From Mucilaginibacter terrigena (lineage in GTDB: Bacteria > Bacteroidota > Bacteroidia > Sphingobacteriales > Sphingobacteriaceae): DNA of 64,000 nucleotides. The position numbers and the translations under genes are program-made. Below, piece by piece: positions 45,402 to 55,152 of the stretch. Location: the NCBI RefSeq assembly GCF_004168255.1, contig NZ_SEWG01000005.1, positions 422,306 through 486,305 on the forward strand. Reading direction: 5' to 3'. The notes under the pieces are model-generated. The model saw only the letters and a program-made list of their open reading frames with translations, had not been told where the DNA came from and searched no databases. Each line of letters begins with the position of its first letter. Position 1 is the first letter of the stretch.

Positions 45402-48400
45402 ATGAATAACTTGTATGTAAACGCTTGGGAAGAGAAAGTAATTATACCTACCTACGGTATAGGAGAGCCGGATAAAAACCCAATGTTTTTTGAGAAACGG
45501 GTTTACCAGGGCAGCAGCGGTAAGGTGTATCCCAACCCCGTTATCGAAAAAATTTACGACGTAAAGGAAGACAAGGAATATACAGGCCTTTACCTGGAAA
45601 ACAAGTATATTAAAATACTGATACTGCCCCAACTGGGCGGCCGCATCCAGATGGCTTATGACAAGGTAAAACAAAGGCATTTTATATATTATAACCAGGT
45701 TATAAAGCCCGCGCTTGTTGGCTTAACCGGCCCGTGGATCTCGGGCGGAATAGAATTTAACTGGCCGCAGCACCACCGCCCAAGCACATTTGAACCGGTA
45801 GATTATAAAATAGAGGAAAATGCCGACGGCAGCAAAACCGTTTGGGTGAACGAGGTGGAGCGCATGTTCCACACCAAAGGTATGGCCGGTTATACACTGC
45901 ATCCTGATAAGGCCTATATCGAAATAAAGGCAAAACTATACAATCGCTCAAGCCTGCCGCAAACCTTTTTATGGTGGGCAAACCCCGCTGTTAAGGTTAA
46001 TGACGATTACCAGTCGGTTTTCCCGCCGGACGTAAACGCAGTTTTTGACCATGGCAAACGTGATGTATCTACTTTTCCGATAGCTACGGGTACCTATTAT
46101 AAGGTTGATTATTCACCGGGTACGGATATATCCCGATATAAGAATATCCCGGTACCAACATCATACATGGCTATTAACTCTAACTACGATTTTGTGGGGG
46201 GGTACGAGCATGATACGCAGGCAGGTTTATTGCATGTGGCCAATCACCACGTATCTCCCGGTAAAAAGCAATGGACCTGGGGACATAGCGATTTCGGCCT
46301 GGCCTGGGACAGAAACCTCACCGACGAGGACGGCCCGTACATTGAACTGATGACGGGTATGTTTACCGATAACCAGCCCGATTTTACATGGCTGATGCCG
46401 AACGAGGAAAAACACTTTACCCAATATTTTATGCCCTACCGCGAGTTAGGGGTGATCAAAAACGCCAGTAAAGATCTGCTAATAGCGCTTGACGTTGTTG
46501 ACGGCAAAGTACAGGTTAAGGTACATGCTACCGGCACGCACGATAATCTTAATATCAAACTAAAACACAAAGATACTTTGCTGCTTTACGAAGTGGTGAA
46601 CATTACACCCGAGCAGGTTTATACAAAAGAAGTTGACGCGAAAGGTATCGACGAAAAACAATTAACCATCGCCATCTATTCATCATCAGGAAAAAAACTG
46701 TTGCAATACGATTCGGCAGATAATAAACTGAACGACATCCCGCAGGCAGCAAAACCCGCCTTACAGCCAAACGAAGTAGAGAATACCGAACAGCTGTTTT
46801 TAACAGGCCAGCACCTGGAGCAATACCGCCACGCCACTTATAGTCCGATTAATTACTATGAAGAAGCCCTGCGCCGCGACCCTAAAGACATCCGGAGTAA
46901 TAATGCTTTGGGCGTATGGTACCTGCGCCGCGGGCAATTTGCCAAAAGCGAGCCTTATTTCCGCAAAGCGATAGAAACCAGTATTCAACGTAACCCCAAC
47001 CCTTACGATGGCGAATGTTATTATAACCTGGGCCTGGCGCTTAAATTTTTAGGGAGGACTGATGAAGCGTACCAGGCGTTTTACAAAGCTACCTGGAGTA
47101 ACGCATGGAAGGATAGCGGATACTTCTTATTAGCGCAGATAGATCTGCAAAACGCGGATTACGAGCCGGCACTCGAACACACCCTTGCCGCCCTCGACCG
47201 AAACGCCAATAATAGCAAAGCTTATGTTTTACACGCCGCAGCCTGCCGCAAGCTTAATCGCCTAACAGATGCAATAGAAGTAACGGCCACCGCTTTACAA
47301 CGCGATCCCTTTAACCTGGGGGCTTTATTTGAACAGGCTTACACGCATGCGGTAATGGGCGATAATAAGCAAAGTAAGGCAAGCTTAAATCAACTGATAA
47401 CCCTATCAAGGGGGTATTACCAAAACTTTATTGAATACGCTTTAGATTATGCCGCCGCAGGTTTATTTGCAGAGGCAGCAGATATGCTGCAACATGCCTT
47501 AAACGGTACGGAAACCAGTCCTATGGTATATTATTACCTGGGTTATTTTCAGCATCGATTAGGCAATGAAGCGGAAGCATTGGGCTTTTTTGAAAAAGCA
47601 TCCTCAGCAAACCCTTATCTCTGTTTCCCGGATAGGTTAGAGGATATAGCGGTGCTTCAACTGGCATCGCAAATAAACCCTGCAGATGACAAAGCGCCCT
47701 ATTATTTAGGAAACTTATTTTACGATAAGCTGCAATATGATGATGCCATCGCATTATGGGAGGCATCGGCAAAGTTAGATGGTAAATTTGCTACGGTATA
47801 CCGTAACCTGGGAATAGCGTACTACAATAAACGTAACAATGCCGGGAAAGCGCTGGTTTGTTTTGAGAAAGCCTTTAATCTGGATAATACCGATGCCCGG
47901 GTGCTGATGGAACTTGATCAGCTTTATAAAAAACTAAATCACCCGGCCAAAACTCGGCTTAAATTTATTGAAGTTAACCTTGCGCTTGCCGGCCAACGAG
48001 ACGATGTATACCTGGAGCGCGCCGCCTTATACAATTTTATTGGCGAGCATGAAAAGGCGTACGACCTGATCATGCAAAGGCAGTTTCATCCCTGGGAAGG
48101 GGGCGAGGGCAAGGTATCAGGCCAGTATGTAAGCGCGCTGATTGAAATTGCAAAACAGTATTTAGCAGACGGCCGCTATACTGAGGCTATTGAAAAGCTG
48201 ACCGGGGCCCAAACCTATCCGTATAATTTGGGTGAAGGCAAGCTTTACGGAACGCAGGAAAATGATATTTTTTACTGGCTGGGCTGTGCTTACGGGCACA
48301 TGCAACAGCAGGAACAAGCTAACGCGTATTTCAAAAAGGCGGCCGTTGGCCTGGAGGACCCAACCGCCGCGGTGTTTTATAACGACCAGCAGCCCGATAA

Positions 48401-48740
48401 GCTTTTTTACCTGGGGCTTGCCAAAAAAAGCCTTGGCGATACCGAAGGAGCAAACCAAATATTCAACAAACTGATAAGTTATGGAACCGGGCATATGGAT
48501 GACGAGGTAAGTATCGATTACTTTGCGGTATCGTTACCAAACCTGCTGATATTTGAGGACGACCTGAAAGCACGTAACCAGGTTCATTGTTATTTTTTGC
48601 AGGGGTTGGGCTACTTGGGTTTACAGTATTTTGAAAAAGCCCAAAAAGCTTTTACGCAGGTGCTAACCCGCAATGCTATGCATTTTGGGGCTAAGATCCA
48701 CATGGAGATGGTAGGCCGTTTAACCGAAATTGCAGGTTAA
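45402..48740 (+). CDS. DUF5107 protein with TPR repeats
   Basis: The 1112-residue protein has no signal peptide. Residues about 30-330 form a DUF5107 domain with a mutarotase-like pattern (LPQLGGRIQMAYDKVKQRHF; GLTGPWISGGIEFNWPQHHRPSTF; WWANPAVKVNDDYQSVFPPD). A linker leads to many TPR units (about 490-1100), for example ALGVWYLRRGQFAKSEPYFRKAI and YRNLGIAYYNKRNNAGKALVCFEKAF. It follows the sugar porter by 15 bases. The conserved His/Glu pocket suggests a sugar-processing enzyme or sensor with TPR scaffolding. The exact reaction is unknown. Confidence 0.82.
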   Translation: MNNLYVNAWEEKVIIPTYGIGEPDKNPMFFEKRVYQGSSGKVYPNPVIEKIYDVKEDKEYTGLYLENKYIKILILPQLGGRIQMAYDKVKQRHFIYYNQVIKPALVGLTGPWISGGIEFNWPQHHRPSTFEPVDYKIEENADGSKTVWVNEVERMFHTKGMAGYTLHPDKAYIEIKAKLYNRSSLPQTFLWWANPAVKVNDDYQSVFPPDVNAVFDHGKRDVSTFPIATGTYYKVDYSPGTDISRYKNIPVPTSYMAINSNYDFVGGYEHDTQAGLLHVANHHVSPGKKQWTWGHSDFGLAWDRNLTDEDGPYIELMTGMFTDNQPDFTWLMPNEEKHFTQYFMPYRELGVIKNASKDLLIALDVVDGKVQVKVHATGTHDNLNIKLKHKDTLLLYEVVNITPEQVYTKEVDAKGIDEKQLTIAIYSSSGKKLLQYDSADNKLNDIPQAAKPALQPNEVENTEQLFLTGQHLEQYRHATYSPINYYEEALRRDPKDIRSNNALGVWYLRRGQFAKSEPYFRKAIETSIQRNPNPYDGECYYNLGLALKFLGRTDEAYQAFYKATWSNAWKDSGYFLLAQIDLQNADYEPALEHTLAALDRNANNSKAYVLHAAACRKLNRLTDAIEVTATALQRDPFNLGALFEQAYTHAVMGDNKQSKASLNQLITLSRGYYQNFIEYALDYAAAGLFAEAADMLQHALNGTETSPMVYYYLGYFQHRLGNEAEALGFFEKASSANPYLCFPDRLEDIAVLQLASQINPADDKAPYYLGNLFYDKLQYDDAIALWEASAKLDGKFATVYRNLGIAYYNKRNNAGKALVCFEKAFNLDNTDARVLMELDQLYKKLNHPAKTRLKFIEVNLALAGQRDDVYLERAALYNFIGEHEKAYDLIMQRQFHPWEGGEGKVSGQYVSALIEIAKQYLADGRYTEAIEKLTGAQTYPYNLGEGKLYGTQENDIFYWLGCAYGHMQQQEQANAYFKKAAVGLEDPTAAVFYNDQQPDKLFYLGLAKKSLGDTEGANQIFNKLISYGTGHMDDEVSIDYFAVSLPNLLIFEDDLKARNQVHCYFLQGLGYLGLQYFEKAQKAFTQVLTRNAMHFGAKIHMEMVGRLTEIAG

Positions 48741-48763
48741 CACCATTTAAATTAACAGAAACA

Positions 48764-48805
48764 TAAATGGCGAAGCCTAACACCAGAGCTTCGCCATTTA
48801 TTTAG
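48764..48805. terminator. Bidirectional terminator
   Basis: TAAATGGCGAAGC and its exact 13-base complement surround an 11-base loop between the convergent DUF5107 and phosphodiesterase genes. It overlaps the stop codon of the latter. Confidence 0.8.
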
Positions 48806-49553
48806 CGGCTAATTCAATAAGTAGCTGGTCGATATGATCGGTAGATAAAATATCCGCACCAAATTCCATTAATTTTTGCCAGCCTGCGTTATTATCGGGC
48901 GCAGCCCAAAAACGGATCTTTTTACCGGCGGCATGCACCGCGTTGATAACCGATTTGAGCACTTTTTCATCCGTAACAGGCAAAGTGCCTTCGCCCTGCC
49001 ATTTAGAGTAATTTTCAAAGTTGAGGCTTATCTGTGCTACCCGTGCCCACTGCTCCGGTGTATGGGGCTGCAGCAGATCATCGTCAAAAGTAATATAAGA
49101 TGGGTACTTGTTATAATATGACGGGGGCGGGCGGTTCCCGGTAATAATAATGCTTAAAGGGTTTTGGTTATTATCTTTTATCAGGCTTTTTAGCGGGGCT
49201 AACTCTTTTAATAGTTCACTTAATATAGGTTCATAATCTCCTTTAAGGTCAATTAACAGGTTAAGCGGCCTTGGCTGGGTAGCCATGGCTTTTAGTATCG
49301 GCTCCAGGTACATTTTTTGGAAAGTGATATATTGCTTTGCGGCCGAGGTATCATGCGCAACAACCAGTTTGCCATAGCGTAGGTATACATCTGCCTCAAT
49401 TGCGCCCGCCCCGGCGTTAAATGCATGATAAAACGCGTTTGGGCGCGAATAGTCGTTATGCGAATGGATATTGGATGCAGTATACCGCTCCTGCGCACTT
49501 ACCGAAGTAAAAATGATCAGCGATAGAATGGTGAAATAAAATGATCGGGCCAT
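48798..49553 (-). CDS. Exported PLC-like / glycerophosphodiester phosphodiesterase family protein
   Basis: A signal peptide (MARSFYFTILSLIIFTSVSAQ) precedes a TIM-barrel phosphodiesterase: NIHSHNDYSRPNAFYHAFNAG, GAIEADVYL, LVVAHD, NLLIDLKGDYEPIL and KKIRFWAAPDNNAGW. The pattern is that of the PLC-like family with AIM6-type members in Bacteroidota. Metal-binding His, Glu and Asp are present. It may cleave phosphodiesters outside the inner membrane. The substrate is not known. Confidence 0.8.
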   Translation of the reverse strand: MARSFYFTILSLIIFTSVSAQERYTASNIHSHNDYSRPNAFYHAFNAGAGAIEADVYLRYGKLVVAHDTSAAKQYITFQKMYLEPILKAMATQPRPLNLLIDLKGDYEPILSELLKELAPLKSLIKDNNQNPLSIIITGNRPPPSYYNKYPSYITFDDDLLQPHTPEQWARVAQISLNFENYSKWQGEGTLPVTDEKVLKSVINAVHAAGKKIRFWAAPDNNAGWQKLMEFGADILSTDHIDQLLIELAAK

Positions 49554-49832
49554 TACGGGTTTTATTAAAAATTGCCTGTCTGTTTAACCTAAAGTAAGTG
49601 TTTTCTGTTTGGCTTTAGCAGTATAAAATACAATACCGGCTTCATTTATAATGTGGGTTTGCAAAGCTTAACAATAAAATTTCGCTAAAAACATATTCTG
49701 TAATAACTTATCTGTAAGTTTATTAGGCCTGTATTTGTTGTTATAAAATATCTATATATTTATAAAATAATTATATGGCAGGTATATAATATTGCCGCAT
49801 GATTGTTTTTAAATATGCTACCTGATTTTATC

Positions 49833-50681
49833 ATGATGATTTACAAGTACGCTGCGCATAGGGTTTTGCTGATAGCCGCGCTACTGGGTTTTATTTTTCC
49901 GCAGGTAGCTTTTAGTCAAACCGTTTTTGAGAAAAGCATATTAGACCAGATAAACGGAATAATAAAATCGCCGGAGAAAGGCGGAGTGAGCGAACTAAGC
50001 CCGAATGATGCACCACAGGGCGTAATGATACCTTCGGGCTGGGGTGGTTCGGGCGCATCGTTATTTGGGGGTATAGGCGGGAGTTACCCGCAGGTATACA
50101 CCCATAGCCCCGATCTTAGCGGTTCGGTAGGGGCATGTATAGGAAACCCTGTAACGGCGGTAAACTTTGCAGCGAGTTTGAATATTGCAAACCTATCCAG
50201 CCTAAACAATTATTCTGCAAACTTTGTATTAAGTAAAAAAGTATTTGCTGGCAGCAGCATATCTGCGGGGGGCTTACAATTATTTGCCAGCCCCATACAT
50301 TCTGATGCGGCCGGGTCTACCTATTTTGTGGCATTTAGCCATGCAATACAATCGGTGCCGTCAAAAACGCCGGGCACCTCAAAACTATCGTACACCATTG
50401 GTGTGGGCAACGGGCGGTTCCTGCACAAAAGCCCTACGGATATAGCCAAAGGGAAAGGTAAATACGGCACCGCGATTTTTGGAAGCTTGTCGTATGAGGT
50501 AATACAACATATTAATTTAAACGCAGAGTGGTCGGGGGTAAATTTGGGGTTTTCTTTGGGCGTAAAGCCGTTTAAAACCCCATTATCTGTTGGCCTTGGG
50601 GTTACTAATTTAACAAGTTATAGTTCGGATAAGCCTAATATGGTATTTAGCATAGGTTATCCGCTTTCGTTGGTCCGATAA
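49833..50681 (+). CDS. Exported protein, probably outer-membrane beta-barrel
   Basis: From the ATG at 49833 a signal peptide (about 25 residues, ending VAFSQ) leads to a chain rich in Gly, Ser and alternating hydrophobic residues. The last strands (INLNAEWSGVNLGFSLGVKPF; PLSVGLGVTNLTSY; NMVFSIGYPLSLVR) look like barrel strands with an aromatic or hydrophobic end. No family is recognised. Two further exported proteins of unknown type follow at 10-base gaps, which suggests one export or surface complex. Confidence 0.6.
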   Translation: MMIYKYAAHRVLLIAALLGFIFPQVAFSQTVFEKSILDQINGIIKSPEKGGVSELSPNDAPQGVMIPSGWGGSGASLFGGIGGSYPQVYTHSPDLSGSVGACIGNPVTAVNFAASLNIANLSSLNNYSANFVLSKKVFAGSSISAGGLQLFASPIHSDAAGSTYFVAFSHAIQSVPSKTPGTSKLSYTIGVGNGRFLHKSPTDIAKGKGKYGTAIFGSLSYEVIQHINLNAEWSGVNLGFSLGVKPFKTPLSVGLGVTNLTSYSSDKPNMVFSIGYPLSLVR

Positions 50682-50691
50682 AAATTAAGTA

Positions 50692-51285
50692 ATGAAAAAG
50701 TTAGCTTTTAGTTTGCTGGTGATAACAGCAATTTTATTTGTAAACGACAGTTTTGCCCAATCGCGCGGAAATGCCTCAGACTGGCGAATCCCGCCGCCTT
50801 ATATCCCTTCAGAGCCGGGAGCGCGGTTAGCGCAGGTTAAATTGCCTGCAATTGCCGCTCCAGAGCCTGTACTGGCTGCCGCCGACCTGGAGCCTGAAAC
50901 CCCCGAAATGCCTGCCCTTCCCGATGCCGATTTACCGGTGGTTTTACCGTCCGTAAAGTCATCATTTAACCTATATAAGCCGGCAACAAATTTACCGGGC
51001 ACCCCAACTACCCCCGGGTATTGGAGCGTAGAAAGCGCGGCAGGTACTGCTGCTTATTATTGGCACTCGGGCGTAGCTGCCGACCCGTACGCAGCTGGCC
51101 CCGGCTACTATGATAATAACACAGCGGGTTGGGTTGGCTTGTTTAAAGGTATAGAGGCCGGGCCTATATACTGGCAGTCGCCGCAGGGCAATAACGGGCA
51201 GCAAGGGCAGGCCCCGGGGCCGGTTCCACAATTGTTTAATTACACACCCGATATTATTATAGCAACAAGTATCCTGCTTTTCTAA
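50692..51285 (+). CDS. Exported Pro/Ala-rich protein, unknown
   Basis: Signal peptide MKKLAFSLLVITAILFVNDSFAQ. The next 80 residues are rich in Pro, Ala and Glu (PEPVLAAADLEPETPEMPALP) and probably unfolded. The C-terminal part has GYWSVESAAGTAAYYWHSG and ends YTPDIIIATSILLF. I do not recognise a family. It is the middle gene of a three-gene exported set. Confidence 0.6.
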   Translation: MKKLAFSLLVITAILFVNDSFAQSRGNASDWRIPPPYIPSEPGARLAQVKLPAIAAPEPVLAAADLEPETPEMPALPDADLPVVLPSVKSSFNLYKPATNLPGTPTTPGYWSVESAAGTAAYYWHSGVAADPYAAGPGYYDNNTAGWVGLFKGIEAGPIYWQSPQGNNGQQGQAPGPVPQLFNYTPDIIIATSILLF

Positions 51286-51295
51286 ACCCCCTGAA

Positions 51296-52126
51296 ATGAA
51301 AAAACACTTATTGTTATTTATAATATTATTTACGGCTACCACGTGCTTTGCACAAACCGTTTTAAAAAACGGGGATAAGCATACCAAGAAAATATACATC
51401 AGGTCTAACACTGTTTTTCAGCAAGGCAAACGCGCTGTTAATATCAAAAGCAATTCATTTGTTAGTCGTGGTTACACTGCCGAGCAGGTTTCTGATAATA
51501 TATTTTCATTTAAAATAACTACCGACAAAATAACCGATACTGTAAAAACCGATAAGCAGCAAATTAACTACAGTTCGGACAAGGCAATTGATACCAGTTC
51601 GTTTATCGAGAAAAGCCTGAATGATGTACGTAAGAAAATACTGAATGTAATATCAGATAAAAGCGGGATACTAACGGTAGCTTTTCGTACTTACCTGCAA
51701 AACAAAAACGATTCATTACTGGCCTTTTCCGGATTACTGCCCGATCAACTGATAGTTGGTAACCCTATTGACCTGATAGTTAAATTACCTTACGGCTATA
51801 GTTTAACCAAAGGCACACAGTGGAAAAGTACAATTGCCACAGTTTACGGTAAACAGGTGCTTACATTTACTGTTGAAAGCACCGGGCCTGCAACAAGTAT
51901 TATCAGTTTTAAAGGCGGCGAATCTAAAAATTATGATAACCAGCAGAGCAAGCTACCCATCAGGTGTTACTTTAACACCAATATTTCGGGTAAAATGCGG
52001 GTAGATAACAAATCGTTAATTGTTAAGGAGCGCAATATTAAAACAGCAAGCAGCGGTTACCAATCCATTAACGGGGTTGTTTTTACGGTAGCAAAACGCA
52101 GTTCGATATCAGAGATCGTTGATTAA
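51296..52126 (+). CDS. Exported protein, unknown
   Basis: Signal peptide MKKHLLLFIILFTATTCFAQ, then 256 residues with beta-rich segments (LIVKLPYGYSLTKGTQWKS; VLTFTVESTGPATSIISF) and no known motif. It lies 10 bases after the preceding gene. Its stop overlaps that of the convergent cupin gene by 4 bases. Confidence 0.6.
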   Translation: MKKHLLLFIILFTATTCFAQTVLKNGDKHTKKIYIRSNTVFQQGKRAVNIKSNSFVSRGYTAEQVSDNIFSFKITTDKITDTVKTDKQQINYSSDKAIDTSSFIEKSLNDVRKKILNVISDKSGILTVAFRTYLQNKNDSLLAFSGLLPDQLIVGNPIDLIVKLPYGYSLTKGTQWKSTIATVYGKQVLTFTVESTGPATSIISFKGGESKNYDNQQSKLPIRCYFNTNISGKMRVDNKSLIVKERNIKTASSGYQSINGVVFTVAKRSSISEIVD

Positions 52127-52674
52127 TTAAGGTAGTGCCTGTATGTTGCCTGGTACCCGGCCAGGTAAGCAAACGGGCTAAGCAGGCCAAATAATATCTT
52201 TTGCACTATATAAGGTGGTTTTGCCAGGCGAAATGTATTAGAAAACGTACGCATCATCACCGCCGACTGCAAAACAGAGGGCATCCCTTTTTTATTTATC
52301 TGGCCGTCTGCCGCAAGCCCATAGGCTGTTTCTAAAAAGTACTCGGTTTGTAAAGCAGGTTTAACTATCCAGTTAACAACTGTTTTACCGGTGTGCGTGT
52401 TCCACATGCAGTGTACGGTGTTTGCTGGTATATGTAATTCATCACCGGCCTGCAATACTTTAACATTGCCGTTAATACGTACATTTACTTCGCCGGCTAT
52501 TACCTTAAAAAACTCTTCCTGTATAGGGTGGTAATGTGGTGCGGGTTCGTTACCGGGCGCGCTGTAAGTGGCTTCCATTTCTAATAATTTGCCACCGGTG
52601 TTTTTACCGGTTTGCAAAAACTTTATTTCCTGTTTGTTATATGGGTTGTATATGATCTTGTTCGTGTAAGCCAT
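52123..52674 (-). CDS. Cupin-domain protein
   Basis: The 183 residues have one cupin barrel (about 35-115). The first motif is in PAPHYHPIQEEFFKVIAGEVNV with His, His and Glu metal ligands. The second is HIPANTVHCMWN. The C-terminal 60 residues are helical and hydrophobic (ILFGLLSPFAYLAGYQATY), perhaps membrane-associated. The reaction is unknown. Confidence 0.8.
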   Translation of the reverse strand: MAYTNKIIYNPYNKQEIKFLQTGKNTGGKLLEMEATYSAPGNEPAPHYHPIQEEFFKVIAGEVNVRINGNVKVLQAGDELHIPANTVHCMWNTHTGKTVVNWIVKPALQTEYFLETAYGLAADGQINKKGMPSVLQSAVMMRTFSNTFRLAKPPYIVQKILFGLLSPFAYLAGYQATYRHYLN

Positions 52675-52872
52675 AGGGTTTAATCGCAGTATTAAAACCT
52701 ATGACGATAAAAGGGGAATAATTGTTACTATGACGGGTGCAAATTTTGTGTAAAGGCTTATAAATTGCCGGTTTTATTTGCACGGTACATTTCTTGGCGA
52801 ATTAAGTTTTTGCGGCAAAGCATTATCCTACAGGGATTAAGTATATTAGCCCGCATATTTTTAACACATATT

Positions 52873-53670
52873 ATGACCTTTCGCAACCCCTGCACCTGTT
52901 TATTAGCCATACTATGCCTCGCTGCGTTTGGCAATGCATCGGCACAAACAAAAAATAACACCCTTTATACCGCAGGCCATGCCAGCGCATTTATTGGCGG
53001 TTTATATGATGCCGTTTACCCATACAGCAAAGTTAAGCAACATGGCGATTTTGGTTTAGGTGCCCCCGATAAACTTGACGGCGAAATATTGGTATTAGAT
53101 GGAAAGATCTACCAAACGCAATCTACCGGGAGGACCTTTGAAGTTAAAGAAACCGAACTGACACCTTTTACCGTGGTTAATTTTTTTAAGGCGGATAAAA
53201 TTGTTAAAACAGCAATAAGCCTTAGCAAGGATAAATTATACGCATACCTTGATAATGTGTTATCTAACAAGAACGGCATTTACGCTATTAAAATAAAAGG
53301 CACATTTAACAGCGTTAAAACCAGGGCCTTCCCGCCGGTTACGCAAAAGCCTTATGTGCCCTTGGCTGATATGCTTTCGCTGCAGCATTTTTTTCAATTC
53401 AGTAATATCAGGGGTACGTTAGTAGGATACCGTATACCGGCATATATGGACGGGCCGAATATCACCGGTTATCACTTCCATTTTTTGAGTGATGATAAAA
53501 AAGCCGGCGGCCATATCATTGACCTTGCCACAGGTAATATCACCATCGAGATAGATGAACTGGACAGCTTTTTGGTAGATATCCCACAAACAGAAGCGTT
53601 TAACAACTTCGACTTTCAGAAGGATCGCCGTGAGGAGGTTAAACGGGTAGAGAACGGTAAAAAAGATTAA
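52873..53670 (+). CDS. Exported acetolactate decarboxylase
   Basis: Acetolactate decarboxylase converts 2-acetolactate to acetoin. The start at 52873 yields a signal peptide (about 25 residues, ending FGNASAQ). The core shows DFGLGAPDKLDGEILVLDGKIYQ, PPVTQKPYVPL, GTLVGYRIPAYMDGPNITGYHFHF and KAGGHIIDLATG, with the Zn-binding His residues. Family members in fermenters are cytosolic; export here is unusual and was seen from the sequence. An upstream in-frame ATG at 52765 would remove the clear signal. Confidence 0.87.
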   Translation: MTFRNPCTCLLAILCLAAFGNASAQTKNNTLYTAGHASAFIGGLYDAVYPYSKVKQHGDFGLGAPDKLDGEILVLDGKIYQTQSTGRTFEVKETELTPFTVVNFFKADKIVKTAISLSKDKLYAYLDNVLSNKNGIYAIKIKGTFNSVKTRAFPPVTQKPYVPLADMLSLQHFFQFSNIRGTLVGYRIPAYMDGPNITGYHFHFLSDDKKAGGHIIDLATGNITIEIDELDSFLVDIPQTEAFNNFDFQKDRREEVKRVENGKKD

Positions 53671-55151
53671 ACCAGTTTCTTTAATGCCTTTGCCAAAATG
53701 TGGGTGGCTTGCTCCATTTCTGTGAAATTCATGGATGCAAACCCGATCCGGATGTGCTCGCTTTCGCGGGAATGATCGTAGTAGTAATCCTGCCCTGCAC
53801 TTACAGCTAAACCCATCGAAGCAGCTTTTTCGGCAACATCCTTTGGTTTTATCCCGTTAAGATACTTCATCCAGATGGCAAAACCGCCGTCAGGAATTTT
53901 AAATTCCACATGTTCGCCCATTTGCCGGGTTAACAGGTTGCACAGTATATCGCGCCGTTCGTGGTATAACTTATTGGCTTTTTTTAAATGCCGTGTTATA
54001 TCGCCATTTTTTAGCAGGTTGGCCATGGCTTCTTCCAAAAGGTGCTCGCCCTGGCGGTCAATTATCCGCCGCATTTTGGTAGCCTGGCTTATTAAATTGG
54101 GTGGCGCCACCATAAACCCTATGCGGATACCCGGCGCAATAGTTTTACAAAACGAACCGATGTATATTACACTGCCATAATAATCGGCGCTGGCAAGCGG
54201 CAATATCGGGCTGCTTGAATAGTGAAAATCGTAATCATAATCATCCTCGATAATGGCAAAGCGGTACTTCATGGCCAGTTCCAGCAGGCGCATGCGCCGC
54301 TCAGAGCATAAGGTAACCGTAGTAGGCTGATGGTGGTGCGGTATCACGTACAGCAACTTTACTTTTTTCTTTTTGCAGATCTCCTCCACCGCATCCAGGC
54401 TGATGCCGAACTCATCAACAGGCACCAATTCTAAATTAGCCCCGGTTTGTACAAACGTTTCGTTAGCCCCGCAGTAACCCGGGTCGGCGGCTATTACGGT
54501 ATCGTTTTTATTCAATAGCAGTTGCGCGGCCAGGTAAATAGCCATTTGCGCGCCCTTGGTTATCAGGATATGTTCGGGCGTTACATGTAAACCGCGGGTT
54601 TCGCCAAGGAAACGGGCAAGCTCCGTCCGCAGGTTTTCCGAACCTTGCTCGGGGCCATATAACAGGTATTTTGATGTAAAGTGGTAGTTGGCAAAACGCC
54701 GGTACTCGCGCAGCATCAGTTCAACAGGGGCAAGGCGTGTGTCGGGGTAACCTTCGTTAAACGCGATGATATGCCCTGTACTTTGCTTTTGCAGATTAAT
54801 GTGTGATAGTTTATTGTCGCCAACATCAAAATAGGTTTTGTTTGGGTAAACTAATTTCTGCGGGCTTTCGGCAATGGGCCGTGGCGATAGTTCGGGCAGG
54901 TTGGCGGCAATAAATATCCCTTTTTGCGGATACACATCAACCCAACTTTGTGCGTACAACTCATCGTACGCCGCAACTACGGTATTACGATGAACCTTTA
55001 ACCCAAGGGCAAGTGCACGGCTGCTGGGTAATGCCGATGCCGGCTTTAAAGTACCCTGCCTGATATGACAAATAATTCCGTTGGCTATTTGCAGATACAC
55101 AGGCACCTGCAAGCTTTTGTCAATGTTAAGTAAACCTGTTATATATTGCAT
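53667..55151 (-). CDS. MocR/PdxR-type GntR regulator with aminotransferase domain
   Basis: Residues about 15-80 are a GntR winged helix (VYLQIANGIICHIRQGTLKPASALPSSRALALGLKVHRNTVVAAYDEL). Residues about 130-494 are an aminotransferase class I fold with the PLP Lys in IGSFCKTIAPGIRIGFM. MocR regulators bind direct repeats and sense PLP or amino compounds. The divergent DoxX and EamA genes are the likely targets. Its stop overlaps that of the decarboxylase gene by 4 bases. Confidence 0.92.
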   Translation of the reverse strand: MQYITGLLNIDKSLQVPVYLQIANGIICHIRQGTLKPASALPSSRALALGLKVHRNTVVAAYDELYAQSWVDVYPQKGIFIAANLPELSPRPIAESPQKLVYPNKTYFDVGDNKLSHINLQKQSTGHIIAFNEGYPDTRLAPVELMLREYRRFANYHFTSKYLLYGPEQGSENLRTELARFLGETRGLHVTPEHILITKGAQMAIYLAAQLLLNKNDTVIAADPGYCGANETFVQTGANLELVPVDEFGISLDAVEEICKKKKVKLLYVIPHHHQPTTVTLCSERRMRLLELAMKYRFAIIEDDYDYDFHYSSSPILPLASADYYGSVIYIGSFCKTIAPGIRIGFMVAPPNLISQATKMRRIIDRQGEHLLEEAMANLLKNGDITRHLKKANKLYHERRDILCNLLTRQMGEHVEFKIPDGGFAIWMKYLNGIKPKDVAEKAASMGLAVSAGQDYYYDHSRESEHIRIGFASMNFTEMEQATHILAKALKKLV

Positions 55152-55152
55152 G

